From Chaenocephalus aceratus (Eukaryota > Chordata > Actinopteri > Perciformes > Channichthyidae): 64,000 bases of DNA. The notes under the pieces were generated by a model. It was not told where the DNA came from and did no database searches. It saw only the letters and a list, made by a program, of their open reading frames with translations. Where the stretch lies: contig JAMFTG010000301.1 in the NCBI GenBank assembly GCA_023974075.1, forward strand, positions 1-64,000. The letters run 5' to 3'. Both the position numbers and the translations under genes were made by a program. Below are positions 23,213 to 35,915 of this stretch, piece after piece. Each line of letters opens with the position of its first letter. Within the stretch, counting starts at the first letter, position 1.

Positions 23213-24310
23213 GAACAGGAAATACGAGAAGCGTTTTATTTTGAAAGTCAAAGAAACTTTCCTCTGTTTCCTTCGGGTCTACTGGTCTGAATTGTGAGCA
23301 TTATTTATTTAAAGTTAAATGTGAAACCTTCTGTTAAAATAATGACAGTAATTGTGCATTGTGTGCATGTGTAGTACATTTGAAATGAAGGCACGTGTGC
23401 ACACCGAAAAAGACACAGCTACATTCAACCAAAACAAGGTAAACATTTAACTTTATAACAATGCATCAAATACTGAGGTGGTACTCAGATCTTGTACTTG
23501 AGTAAAAGTAGAAGTACTCAGATCTTGTACTTGAGTAATTAAGTACCAGAGTGTAATACTCTGTTACAGTAAAAGTAGAAAAGTATTATCATCAAAATAT
23601 CGTTAAAGTAGCGACAGTAAAAGTAGTGATTGTGCAGACTGGTCCATTTCAGAATAATATATATGATGTGTTTTATAATGATTGATCATTAAAGTGTTCT
23701 CAAAGCTGGTAAAGGGGCAGCTAGTTTGAATGGCTTTGTAGACTGCAGGGTAGCTGGTGAATTTACGCCAGGTGGAACTAAAGTCTGATTTAAGACTTGA
23801 TGATATTTCACATCATTCATCCAGATCTGCAAAGTAACTAAAGGTATTAAATACATGTAGTGGAGTAAAAGTACAACATTTACCTCTGAACTGTAGAGGA
23901 GTAAAAGTACAGAGTAGCATAAACTGGAAATACTCAAGTGAAGTACAAGTACCTAAGAATTGTACTTAGGTAGAGTACCTGAGTACATTCAGTTTCACCT
24001 AAATCAGGTTTCACTTGAAACCAATCACAGCCCTGATTTGATCCACATATGCAAATAACAATATACATATAAAAGAGACATCACACGCTTCTTTAAAGGT
24101 GCCATGTTCTCAAAGCCCATGAGTGTCTTTACCCCTTTGTCTGCACTGATGAGTTGTTGACAACATTTCCTCTCTATACGTGGACAACAATGGTTACAAA
24201 ATAGCTTATCCAACAGGTTTAATCAACATACAACTGGTTTACTCTCAGCAGTGTAAAATGTGTTGTTTTTCAATGTTATGTGATTTATACACGCCTATAT
24301 GGTTCCAGAA
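23213..24310. repeat. Partial third copy (C) of the duplication's left part
   Basis: Matches 25,463-26,600 and, from about 23,890, window positions 1-427. It contains the 'acttgagtaaaagta' repeats and the stretch ending 'ggttccagaa'. At that point C continues into unrelated sequence with an L1 fragment, while A and B continue into a truncated hAT MITE. Its left edge abuts the end of a DIRS element. Confidence 0.9.
23478..23590. repeat. Teleost 'ACTTGAGTAAAAGTA' repeats (copy C)
   Basis: Degenerate short tandem units of 'gtactcagatcttgtacttgagtaaaagtag' type, a motif scattered widely in fish genomes. The homologous tract near B is 25,733-25,880; short pieces also occur at 21,620-21,670. Confidence 0.7.
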
Positions 24311-24394
24311 TTGGCCGTTCTGACGAATAGGTTTTGTACTTCTATACTATTTCTACTGTGGTGGAATTTAACCAATAGAAACTAACAAATACTA

Positions 24395-24663
24395 ATAAAA
24401 TGGTGAGGAATGGGGACCGTATTGTTATGTTTGGAAGTTATAATGGGAATTTTTTACCATTTGAGGAACTTGTCAGTAAATACGATATCCCTCTTAAACA
24501 TTTTTTAAAATATCTGCAACTCAGGAGCTTTGTTGGAGCGAACCAGGATCGACTCATGCTGTCCCCTCCCCTGTCTATATTGGAGAAAGTTTTAATGAAA
24601 AACCCCTTTGGGAAGGGCATCATATCTGAATTCTATGATCTCCTGCTGGCGAGAGACGGCTGA
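24395..24663 (+). pseudogene. L1-like ORF2 C-terminal fragment
   Basis: Reads 'LPFEELVSKYDIPLKHFLKY' and 'LQLRSFV', the conserved motif after the RT domain in L1/Tx1 ORF2 proteins. Only about 87 codons remain. It lies directly beyond the breakpoint of copy C. Confidence 0.75.
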
Positions 24664-25257
24664 GTTGACCGCAGTGCAGAATCGCTGTATAGTTGAAATC
24701 TCCTAACAATGTTGTCCATTTCAGACATAGGTCTATTATATTCACAGCCCTTAATAACATTCCTTTTCTGGGCTCAATATGTGTCGTCCATTTTCGTTGT
24801 GAAAACAAATGGACCGTCCTGATCTGCGCTCTTAATTTATAAGGTAACTTCCGGTAGCAGAATATGATTTTTTTGTTTTTTTCTATTTTCTAGTGATTTT
24901 ATTTTTTGTTTTGAGAAGTAGAAAATTAAAATCATCCCGTTTTTTAACTTTAGTAAATCCCTTTTTGACCATGATAAAGAAAAACGCCAAATATCCAGTC
25001 GTGTTTTGCTTTTGAATATCCATTTGTGAAAAGAAAATCCAAAGACCAAAACATACACTGACCATGGAGCTTTAATGGCATGACCATATCAAACAACTTC
25101 TTCAGAATCAAGATGAAATAAGAGTTTGAAGAAGAATGAATTTATGAATAAATAAACAACAAGAAAATAAATACCAGTGTTCCTGAATTCAGCACACAGA
25201 ACGAGATTTGATCACGTGAACACACCGTTTCCACGAGATTTGAAGGAGATTTAAAGG
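24664..25257. other. No gene seen
   Basis: AT-rich sequence downstream of the L1 fragment. Confidence 0.5.
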
Positions 25258-25383
25258 AGCACAGGGTACACTTCCCACACACAGCCGGAGCAGGAGCACT
25301 GAAGGCGGAGTGGAGGAGGACAGCAAGACCCCGGAGAACCACCACCACCAGCAGCAGCAGCAGCAGCAGCCTCGGACTCTCAG
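25258..25383 (+). other. Possible 5' non-coding exon for TRIM copy B
   Basis: A GC-richer tract with (CCA)n(CAG)n, ending in the near-perfect donor 'ctctcag|gtgagtg' at 25,383/25,384. The next good acceptor on this strand is 27,463, 82 bases before the TRIM start. Splicing would remove a 2.08-kb intron containing the duplicated repeats and hAT pair. The left border is a guess. Confidence 0.35.
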
Positions 25384-25732
25384 GTGAGTGTAAAACCCAT
25401 GTGTTCAACGCTTCATCCGGGGACAAAGACCTTTAAAACTAAACTAAAAACACGAGCAGAGGAAACAGGAAATACGAGAAGCGTTTTATTTTGAAAGTCA
25501 AAGAAACGTTCCTCCGTTTCCTTCGGGTCTACTGGTCTGAATTGTGAGCGTTATTTATTTAAAGTTAAATGTGAAACCTTCTTTTAAAATAATGACAGTA
25601 ATTGTGCACGTGTAGTACATTTGAAATGAAGGCACGTGTGCACACCGAAAAAGACACAGCTACATTCAACCAAAACGAGGTAAACATTTAACTTCATATA
25701 ATATTTCTAACAATGCATCAAATACTGAGGTG

Positions 25733-25880
25733 GTACTCAGATCTCGTACTTGAGTAAAAGTAGAAGTTCTCAGATCTCGTACTTGAGTAAAAGTAGAAGT
25801 ACCAGAGTGTAGGAATACTCTGTTACAGTAAAAGTCCGGCATTCAAAATGTTCCTCAAGTAAAAGTAGAAAAGTATTATC
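25733..25880. repeat. Teleost 'ACTTGAGTAAAAGTA' repeats (left flank of copy B)
   Basis: Same degenerate tandem repeat as in copy C, slightly longer here. Confidence 0.7.
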
Positions 25881-26595
25881 ATCAAAATATCGTTAAAGTA
25901 GCGACAGTAAAAGTAGTGATTGTGCAGACTGGTCCATTTCAGAATAATATATATGATATGTTTTATAATGATTGATCATTAAAGTGTTCTCAAAGCTGGT
26001 AAAGGGGCAGCTAGTTTGAATGACTTTGTAGACTGCAGGGTAGCTGGTGAATTTACGCCAGGTGGAACTAAAGTCTGATTTAAGACTTGATGATATTTCA
26101 CATCATTCATCCAGATCTGCAAAGTAACTAAAGGTATTAAATACATGTAGTGGAGTAAAAGTACACCATTTACCTCTGAACTGTAGAGGAGTAAAAGTAC
26201 AGAGTAGCATAAACTGGACATACTCAAGTGAAGTACAAGTACCTAAGAATTGTACTTAGGTAGAGTAACTGAGTACATTCAGTTTCACCTAAATCAGGTT
26301 TAACTTGAAACCAATCACAGCCCTGATTTGATCTACATATGCAAATAACAATATACATATAAAAGAGACATCACACGCTTCTTTAAAGGTGCCATGTTCT
26401 CAAAGCCCATGAGTGTCTTTACCCCTTTGTCTGCACTGATGAGTTGTTGACAACATTTCCTCTCTATGCGTGGACAACAATGGTTACAAAATAGCTTATC
26501 CAACAGGTTTAATCAACATAAAACTGGTTTACTCTCAGCAGTGTAAAATGTGTTGTTTTTCAATGTTATGTGATTTATACCCGCCTATATGGTTC

Positions 26596-26886
26596 CAGAA
26601 GGACCACTTAACCAATAAAAAAACACTCGCGGACCACCGAACTCCACAAATATCAAAAAACACATCGTTTTTCCAGAACAGATTACAAATCGCCTGAACA
26701 TTTTACAAACAAGTGGCAGCATGTGTGATGAAGGTGTTGCACTGGGCTATATCATGCAATCGAAAGTGAAACTTAACCTCGCTCCATTGCGGAGATATTC
26801 CCGCGAGAGTGTGGAAAACTGAAATGTATTTATTTATTTCAAATGTGAAATGTTACCAATATACTCACGGACCACTAGGGGGAATT
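26596..26886 (-). mobile_element. Truncated hAT MITE, inverted partner (copy B)
   Basis: Same element as 420-710, carried in the duplicated block. Confidence 0.8.
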
Positions 26887-26922
26887 CCTCTGTGGAGCTG
26901 AAAGTCCTGCTACACTTTAGAA

Positions 26923-27276
26923 CAGTGCTTCTCAAAGTGTGGTCCGCGGACCACTGGTGGTCCGTGAGGGCCCCCTAGTGGTGTGTGAGTATATTGGTAA
27001 AAATTCACATTTGAAATAAATAAATACATTTAAGTTTTCGGTTTCTCTCGCAGGAATATCTCCGCAATGGAGCAAGCAGAAGTTTCATTTCAATTGCATG
27101 AGTTGCCCAGCGCAACACCTTCGTCACACATGTTGCCACCTGTTTGTACCATTTTCAGGCGATTTGTAATATGTTCTAGAAAAACGATGTGTTTTGGGAT
27201 ATTTGTGGAGTTAGGTGGTCCGCGAGTGTTTTATTGGGTAAGTGGTCCTTGGTATGAAAAAGTTTGAGAAACACTG
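26923..27276 (+). mobile_element. hAT-type MITE with 8-bp target duplication (copy B)
   Basis: Same element as 747-1,100, with 'ctttagaa' on both sides (26,915-26,922 and 27,277-27,284). Confidence 0.93.
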
Positions 27277-27544
27277 CTTTAGAAGCTTCATTGAGACTGT
27301 ACAACTGAATGATACTCTGAGCTACTTCAAGGTTAAAATGTCCCGTACTGCAGAGATGAAATGAGGTTAAACCAGTTTACGGAGGGCTGATGAGGAGTTG
27401 CTGGTGTTTGTGGTGAACAGAGAGACTAACCAGGAAACACTTTCTTTTTCTCCCTCACTGCAGAGAGACAGACGGACTGAGAATAAGACGATCAGACGGA
27501 CTGTACTTCCTGTCTGCTGTGTTTCAGCTTCACTCAGAGACAAC

Positions 27545-28537
27545 ATGGCTTCCAGGTTAGAGGAAGATCTCTGCTGTCCGATCTGTCGGGAAGTCTTTAG
27601 AGATCCTGTTTGTCTGTCCTGTAGCCACAGCTTCTGTAAAGCCTGTCTGCAGACCTGGTGGACGGGGAAAGAAGTAAAGGAGTGTCCAGTTTGTAAGACA
27701 AGGTCATTGATGGATCCTCCCCCCTGCAACCTGGCATTGAAGAACCTGTGTGAGACCTTCTTACTGGAGAGAGATCAAAGTCCTCCAGAGGCTCTCTGCA
27801 GTCTGCACTCTGAGAAACTCAGACTCTTCTTCTGTCTGGACCATCAGCAGCCAGTGTGTCTCGTCTGCAGAGATTCAAGAACACACACCAACCACAGCTT
27901 CAGACCCACGGATGAAGCTGCTCAGGATCTCAAGAAGGAGCTCCAGAAAGCTCTGCAGCGCTTTCAGGAGAAACGGGAGCTCTCTGAAGAAGTTAAAGTG
28001 AAGTTTGATCAAACAGCAGGACACCTGAAGGTCCAGGCTCAACGCACAGAGACGCAGATTAAGGAGCAGTTTAAGAAGCTTCATCATTTTCTAGAAGAGG
28101 AAGAGGAGGCCAGGGTGGCTGCACTGAGGGAGGAAGAGGAGCAGAAGAGGAGGGTGATGATGGAGGCTGTGAGCAGAGAGATAGCACACACAGTCAGAGC
28201 CACAGAGGAGGAGCTGAGAGCTGAAGACGTCTCCTTCCTGCACAACTACAAGGCTGCAGTGGAGAGGCTGCAGCGCCCCCTGCTGGAGGATACACAGCTG
28301 CCCTCAGGAGCTCTGATAGACCAGGCCAAACACCTGGGCAACCTCAGCTTCAACATCTGGAGCAAGATGAAGGACATGGTGACCTACTCTCCTCTCATCC
28401 TGGACCCAAACACTGCTGATCAAAGACTCATCCTGTCTGAAGGGCTGACCAGTGTGAGAGGAGAGGAGGAGGAAGGAGAGAAGCTTCCTGATAACCCAGA
28501 GAGGTTTGATTATGAATGGTACTGTCCTGAGCTCTGA
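27545..28537 (+). pseudogene. TRIM35-like gene, copy B, frameshifted before SPRY
   Basis: Identical to copy A in protein sequence through residue 325 (RING, B-box, coiled coil, PRY start). An inserted A at about 28,520 ('tggtactgtcc' versus 'tggtctgtcc' in A) then shifts the frame, giving five new residues and a stop at residue 331. The product would be a 330-residue RING-B-box-coiled-coil protein without a SPRY domain. Such proteins can still dimerise and ubiquitinate, and some TRIMs lack SPRY, so a dominant-negative or altered role is possible; equally it may be a fresh pseudogene or an assembly base error. Promoter context is shared with copy A on the right of 26,177. Confidence 0.9.
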
Positions 28538-28922
28538 GGGCTTTAACTCCGGGACTCACAGCTGGGATGTCCAGGTCACAGGCAGTGCATTCTGGTATCT
28601 GGGCGTGTTAGCAGAGTCTGTCCGGAGGAAGGGAAGCATAGGCTCTGGATTATGGGGAATAAGTCTCTTTGACGGTAAATACTCTGCAGAGCCTTCATTA
28701 CATCCAGACACTCCTCTCAGCCTGAAGAAGAAGCTCCAGAGGGTCAGAGTGCATCTGGACTGGAACAGAGGAAAGTTGTCGTTCTCTGATCCTGACACTA
28801 ACACACACATACACACCTTCACACACACTTTCACTGAGAGGGTGTTTCCGTACTTTAACACTGAGGGGGAAGTGAAGATATTACCACTGAAGGTGTGTGT
28901 GACAGTGGTTCAGAGCATGTAG
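28506..28922 (+). pseudogene. Orphaned PRY-SPRY segment of TRIM copy B
   Basis: Beyond the frameshift the SPRY coding frame remains open to a TAG at 28,922, with 'HSWDVQV' and 'HLDWNRGK'. The last residue differs from copy A (Met instead of Thr). An open frame with no other damage supports a very recent break. Confidence 0.88.
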
Positions 28923-29021
28923 AGATAGAGAGGATCATTAACTCCATATTTCTTATCTCTTAAAGGGGAAATGAATTGCATGTAACCTCTGCAGCTGCAC
29001 CTCCTGCTGTCTCATTATAAC

Positions 29022-29544
29022 CAGTGTTGTGCTAGTTACTGAAACCAGTAACTAGTTACCATTACTAGTTACTTCATTTCAAAAGTTACTTTACTGATTA
29101 CTTTCACCAAAAGTAATGCGTTACTGTGAAAAGTAACGTTTTAAAAAAGGGCTCCCATTATATTAATGCCCTTATAGCCTTCATCTCAGTTCTGTTATTG
29201 CATTGGAGAATAATACAATCTGTTGATCAACTTGACATGCATTATATGCAATCTGGATAGCATCGATATTAGCTGGCTTTACATTTTTGTATATTCTTTC
29301 TCCAGGTAGTTGGAAAAAGTGTTCCGTCCCATATGCCGTGTGCCGCCCGGACATGCTATCATGCTAACTAGCTCCCTGAAAGCGGGTGACTCCACTGTAG
29401 CAACAGCCTGCATGTGTTCTACAACATACTGTGCAATGGCTTTATGGACTTTCCCCTGGCGAGCAGTCCCACCATGTAGTAACGGTCACTGAGTTACTGA
29501 ATTTAAAAAGTAATGCGTTAGAGTACTAGTTAGTCCCAACACTG
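29022..29544. mobile_element. hAT-type MITE in the TRIM 3' region (copy B)
   Basis: Same as 2,845-3,367, with target duplications 'attataac' on both sides. Confidence 0.93.
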
Positions 29545-29617
29545 ATTATAACAAACATGTGTTTATTTTTGGTGCACTGGTTATTTTAATATCATGTTTT
29601 CCGATAGTGCAAATAAA

Positions 29618-30441
29618 CTTTTCTGAAGCTTTTTTGTTAGTTTCACTTTTATTGCTTCTTCCTACAAATGATATGCTTTGAAAAGGTGATCCAGACAGAA
29701 TCAGAACTTTCCATCAAGCCACTTTTAGTGACATCTCTAACTCATTATCTTCTCATTGACTTGTTGTGATGACTTGTTTGGCTTCTGTTGATGTTGTGAG
29801 ACTTGTGTTGAACCAATATAAAATGAAAAGCTTTCTACATGTTGTGGTGGAAGTTCTTGAAATAAACTAGTCAAAGAGTTGTCCTGAGTCTTTCATCATG
29901 TTTTTCAAAAGAGGCGCACAGCATGCAGAGAGCAATGTCTCCACAGCCGAGTTCAACTGCTCAGACTGAAGAGAGGGCTTTCATGCCGTTACAAGGAATA
30001 CGCTTATTCATGAGATACCTGACCCCTGACCCTATCAACGAGCAATAGAGCCATGATCACTGGTCACCCCCTATGTGGTCACATGACTGATCATTTACCT
30101 GAGTGATGAGACACACAATATTATTATTTTGTTATATATAACGTCATAGCATTCAATTCTCTGATAATCATAATGTCCATTACAATATAAAATAGTTCTT
30201 GATAACAGTCCAACAAATCCAAACAAAAGAACACACAACTTATTCATTTCTTTAACGTTGCATTGTGTTAGGAATTCTTAAACCCCGAGACCAGGATAAA
30301 CTGAAAAGAGTCCAAGGAGGAAGCTTATAGAAGTTAACAGCATTTAATTAAACAAAAATGATGCGATGATATTTATACAAATGAGATTTTGCGGGTGGAG
30401 GCTCTCTCCCCATCAGCTGTTGCCTGGCGCACGCATGGATG
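29618..30441. other. No gene seen (copy B)
   Basis: Duplicate of 3,424-4,246. Confidence 0.5.
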
Positions 30442-30729
30442 TACACTGAACAAAAATATAAACGCAACACTTTTGTTTTTGCTCCCATTTTTCATGAGAT
30501 GAACTCAAAGATCTAAAACATTTTCTATAAACACAAAATAACCATTTCTCTCAAATATTGTTCACAAATCTGAAAACATCTGTGATAGTGAGCACTTCTC
30601 CTTTGCCGAGATAATCCATCCCACCTCACAGGTGTGGCATATCAAGATGCTGATTAGACAGCATGATTATTGCACAGGTGTGCCTTAGGCTGGCCACCAT
30701 AAAAGGCCACTCTGAAACGTTCAGTTTTT
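30442..30729 (+). mobile_element. Tc1/mariner-like 5' end, transposase missing (copy B)
   Basis: Duplicate of 4,247-4,534, with minor differences ('ccaccataaaagg' versus 'ccataataaaagg'). Confidence 0.75.
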
Positions 30730-33700
30730 CACTGTTCTCCGCAGGAAGAAGCACTTCTTGGGGGACAGCTTCAAGTAGTGACAGCGTAGCCTGCTAAACA
30801 CCATCTCCAAGCGATCTAGAGCTGTCTCCTCATCAGGTGCAAACACCAGCAAATCATCCAAGTAGCACAGCAAGCTCAGATAATTGTGGTCATCAAAGAT
30901 ACTGGTCATCATGCGCATGAAGCTGCCAGGGCTGTTGCATGGACCTTGTGGCAGCCGGTTGTACTCGAAGAGACCCATTGGCGTTGTAAAGGCTGAGTAC
31001 TTCCTGTCATCCTCGTGAAGGGGCATGTTGTAAAAACCCGAGGTCAAATCCATCGTACTGAACAGACAGTTGCCTCCCAATGCTGCCAAACAATCCCCTT
31101 GGTGGGGGAGAGGGTGGGCACCCTTCAGCGTGCTCTTGTTCAACCACCGAAAATCTGTGCAGATGCGGAGATCCCCATTCTTCTTCCAAACTAGCACCAA
31201 AGGAGAAGCATATTCACTGGTCGATTTCTGGATGATCTCTTTCTCCTACATCTCATTCAGCACTTGGCGTAGGTTTTGGTACGGACCAGGGGGCACTCTC
31301 CTGTATGGGAGCCTGAACGGTCTGTTGTCTGACAGGTGAATGCGGTGAACGAAAGCCTTCGCCTCACCACAGTCCAGATTATGACGTGAAAATATGTCCT
31401 CATACTGGAGAACAAGGTCAGCCATCGTTCCAACACAATCTGCCGACACTTCACACGAGTCAATGTCAACGTTACTGAGCCCGAGTCGATCTTTGGCTGA
31501 ATCATTTGGGCACACTTTTATGCGTGTGACAGGACGGGTGAATATCCGAGCTCTCAGCAACATCCATGTCTTCGAGTGCAACACAGGAGAATAAATCAGC
31601 CAATTTAGCATTACGCCTCAGAAGAATAGACTTGGTTGTTGTGTTGACAAGCTTCAGTGGAACCCATCTGTCTCCCCAAAGCGCGGTAACAAGCCTTGCA
31701 TCCATGATGCCTCTGGCAATAGAGCGGGACGATGTCGGCTCTGTCATGACAGCACTGCCAGGTGAAATGACTGTGTTTTTGGGTAGTTTACCCCATATGA
31801 GATACTCACGACCAGGTTCAAGACAAGTAGCTGAGTTACATCTGACTGTCCCAACCTTGAAGGGAACATCCTCTCCTTTCCAGGGGTCCAAGCCAGACAG
31901 CATGGACAGCAAACGTTCAGTCTCTGGGTAAACAGTTGGACAAGGACCAGACACAGTCTTCCAATAGGACTCACACAGCTTAGATCGATGCAGAACGTGT
32001 TTTATGACATGTGTTCCTAATATCAACTCACCGTGCTGCCCTGGGACTACAAGTGTGGGAACCAGAATCTTACAGCCACTTCCATTTCCACATCAAACGC
32101 ACATTTAGGCGTAACACGTAGTCCGCCACATCCAATGAGAACCACATCTACATCAAGGCGTCTTTGGTCAGTTATTACTCCAGCTTCTCTCAGTCTCACT
32201 TCAACATGTTCACTAATGCTGCAGGCCATCGAACCACTATCCAACATGCCACCAGTCACAGTGTCATTCATCATAACAGGTGTGTAGAAAAGACTGTCAC
32301 TATTAACCCTGTGGATATTCTGATAGACAACAACAGAGCCATCGCAAGAGTCTTTTGCTGAATTGTAAACAGTCTCAGCATCTGACATCTCATCAGGGTG
32401 GGAGCTAGTGACATGACCTGTACTTCCTCCCTCAGAATACAGGTCCGCTAGCTTCCCTGAGACTGGGAGCCTCTTGTGGGGCAGTTCGGTCTGGTGTGGC
32501 CAGGCGCAAAACAGCCAAAGCATAGTCTTTCAGACATACAATGTGAAGTGGCTGTGGCATCATTACAGACATTACAGACCATGCAGGCAGGCTCTCTGGA
32601 ATGTTCGCCACTTGAGCTGGGGAGAAACCTCCCACCTTGGGTCGGACGGGCCGTATCGTGCTGCTGTACTTTGTCCATCATTCCCTGAAAAATGTCCAGC
32701 ATCCTAGAGAGCAGCTTCTCCTCTGACTGTTGGAGATGTTGTGCCAGAGTTGGCACAGGAGCATAACATGCAGCAGAGCGGGGCTCGGACACAGCTGGTA
32801 CGGGAGATGAGGAAGGGGACGGGGAGTGGAACATATGCGGCTGAGATTGGGGAGAGAGGGACATAGGGCTCGGAGCTTGGCATTGCTCAGGTACTGCTGG
32901 GCTTTCCATTAGTGAACTGAGCTGCTCGGAGGTGGCAGTGTGACTTTTTAACTGACCGACATTAGCAGTCCTGCCGTTAGCTCTTATCTCCCTCTGATAA
33001 TATATATAATAATTGTCAGAGAATATTTTAATCCGATCTGTGTATTTAGAGATTCTCAGTCTTTCTTGCATGTTCCTGTGTAACTTCTCAGGAAGACACA
33101 GGTCAAAAGGACTTTTGCCTTTCCTGTGGGTGAGGGGTTTGGACGCATGAGAAGTTGCAAAACAGAGGTGTTTTGTTCCAAATGTCTGGTACTAATTAGA
33201 GAAAAGGCGGGCTCTTAGTTCCCTCCTTTTCTGCTGTATAGATCTGTGTTGCTGTCTCCCTTTGTTCAGAGTTGGCTTGGGATCTCATAATGAAAGTTGT
33301 GAATATACCTTGTGAACTCTCCGGCCGTATTTTCTCTCTCAATAAATATCAGTGTGTTGACTAAAGACTTTCCAGCTTCCATCCTTTCCGGAACATTGGT
33401 TCTGCATTGCTGCACAGAAGTTTTCTTCACAATAATAATAATAATAATAATCCTGAGCTGTACATCACGCAAAGTCCATTTGTGGATTGGTTTGCACTTT
33501 AAAACACAGGCAAGTTCTGGATCAGGGCAGTACTTAACAAACATGAGAGCCACCTCATTGTTCATGTCCTCTGTCTGCCTTCCTTGTCTGCGCAGGCCCT
33601 CAATGGCTAGGTCAGTGGCTCTGTTCACTCTTATCCAGTAATCTACTGGGCTCTCTCTGTGCTTAGGCATTTGTGGCATACAAGTCTGCAAGGGGAAGGC

Positions 33701-33911
33701 ATGAGGAAGCATCACTGACATACTGAAGAATGTCATATATCAGTTCTGGTCAAGCGCTGCATTACGGCGCAGGGCAATCTTCACAGTGTCTTGCCTTGCC
33801 CGTCAGATGACTAACTATTTCCTCCGACTGTTCCTGCACCGGAACACCTTGTTTTCTGATATAGATCTTAATAGCATCAATCCAGTCGTGGACGGAGAGT
33901 TTGTCAGTACT
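30730..33911 (-). mobile_element. Degenerate Ty3/Gypsy retroelement (copy B)
   Basis: Duplicate of 4,535-7,715. RT fragment 30,730-31,200 ('YLDDLLVF'); linker frames 31,246-31,611 and 31,502-32,026; protease 32,047-32,523 ('LDSGS'); gag knuckle 32,448-33,071; gag capsid-like region 33,266 to about 33,900. Small indels leave different pieces open than in copy A: the 31,502-32,026 frame is continuous here because of one extra T near 31,780. Confidence 0.88.
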
Positions 33912-33926
33912 AGTCAGAGATGTTCA

Positions 33927-34063
33927 CAAGTCTTTTTTAGCAAGTCCAAGTCAAGTCTCAAGTCTTTGGTCACGAGTCCAAGTCAAGTCTCAAGTCTTTG
34001 TGGGGTGAGACTTGATCAAGTCTCAAGTCTTTGGTCACGAGTCCAAGTCAAGTCTCAAGTCTC
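33927..34063. repeat. 'AAGTCCAAGTCAAGTCTC' tandem repeat (copy B)
   Basis: Duplicate of 7,731-7,867. Confidence 0.85.
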
Positions 34064-34374
34064 TAAAAAAATGAAAGTCTCATGTCTCTTCTGGTTGTAA
34101 TAAGCCTTCTATTGTCTGCTGCTATCCAGTCTGTTAAGAATACTGCACAGCTATATCTAAGAAATTCAAAGCATGTACTGTGTTATTATCACTCCTATCT
34201 CTATTAGCATACAGTATCAGTACTGATTAGTTGTTTGTTATATGATCACTTTAAACAGGCTATTGCAATGCAATATGAGGAAACACATCACACTTTAGCT
34301 AAATGCAAACAACTTATAAGCAAAACAATTCAGAATCAGAAATACGTCAAATACGTCTTTGTATCAACCGTATT

Positions 34375-35915
34375 TCATTTCATTTCTTTTCAAACCTTTA
34401 TTTATTCAGATTGGTCCCATTGAGATCATAGATCTCTTTTTCAAGGGAGACCTGCAGCATATAGATTCCACATGAAACATAAAACAATAAAGGACATTAT
34501 ACATTATATTTACAGGATACATAGTTATAGACATTTACAAGTGCCCATTGTATCAGCAAGCATTTCATTTAGTCCTAGCTTTAAAAACATGCAGAGGAAT
34601 GAGATTGCTCAGTTTCAATTCTTGCTGAAGATTGTTCCAAGCAAGTGGAGCTGCGCACATAAAAGCTGTCTTACCTGAGACAGTCCTTGCTCTTGGCACA
34701 TCTAACAAGACTACATCATGTGACCTCAGACAATAGCTGCTTGCAACTCTCTGTGTTATCAGAGAGCAGATATAATACGGGAGTTTACCCAACAAAGCTT
34801 TATAGATAAACGTGTACCAGTGACTGAGCCTCCGTACAGAGAGTGATGGTAAACCTGCCTTGGTATACAGGGTACAGTGATGTGTAAGCGCTTTACAATT
34901 TGTGACAAATCTCAGAGCACTGTGATACGCAGCATCCAATTTGCTCAGGCAATGGGCAGGTGCATTCATATAGACCAGATCCCCATAGTCCAGCACAGGT
35001 AAAAAGGTCACAGAGCCTTTTCCTGGCCTCAAGCGAGAAGCAGGACTTGTTTCTGAAAAAGAAACCTAGCCTAACCCTCAGTTTTTTAAGCAGGTTATTG
35101 ACATGAAGTTTAAAAGAGAGACAATCATCAAGCCAGATACCAAGGTATTTGTAACAGGCAACAACTTCAAGTTTTGTTCTTGCGTAGTTACAATATCTAA
35201 AACAGGCTCTGGTGTCTTTTTTGCTTTTGAAAAGAGCATTACCTTGGTTTTATCCACATTTAAAAGAAGCTTTAGTTCAGAGAGCTGAGTCTGAATAGTG
35301 TTAAAAACAGCCTGTAATTTAACACCAGCCTCTTTAATGGAGGGACCTGCACAGTACATCACAGTATCATCCGCATAAAAATGTAAAGTAGCTTCATCCA
35401 CATTTTCACCTACGCTGTTAATATATATGGAGAATAAAAGTGGTCCTAAAACAGAACCTTGTGGTACACCATTAGAAATGTTTAACCACTCAGAAGACAG
35501 CCCATCAAAATGAACACATTGGGACCTTTCAGAGAGGTAGTTCACAAACCACCCACTGCAAGGCTGGATATGCCAATACTGAGTAGCCTCTGCTTTAAAA
35601 TGCGATGATCGACGGTGTCAAACGCTTTGGAAAGGTCAATAAACAGAGCTGCACAACTCTGCTTATTATCTAAAATAGTAGTAATGTCATTCACCACTTT
35701 CATCGTGGCAGTGATGGTGCTGTGTTGCTTTCTGAATCCTGACTGATGTTTAGACAGGATATCATTTATACATAAAAACTCCTTTACTTGTTCACTCACT
35801 AAGCGTTCGAGCACCTTAGCCAGAACTGACAATTTAGAGATTGGCCTATAGTTATTATTGAACCTTTCTGACCTTAAAGTTGTGTTTTTGCTCGTAAATG
35901 TACCAATTAAACCTC
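34375..35915 (-). mobile_element. 5'-truncated L2/CR1-like LINE (copy B)
   Basis: Duplicate of 8,180-9,710 with more breaks: frames 35,832-35,542, 35,545-35,078 and 35,032-34,565. A lost base near 35,180 ('gttcttgcg' versus 'gttccttgcg' in A) splits the part that is continuous in copy A. 'YADDT' remains visible. Confidence 0.85.
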
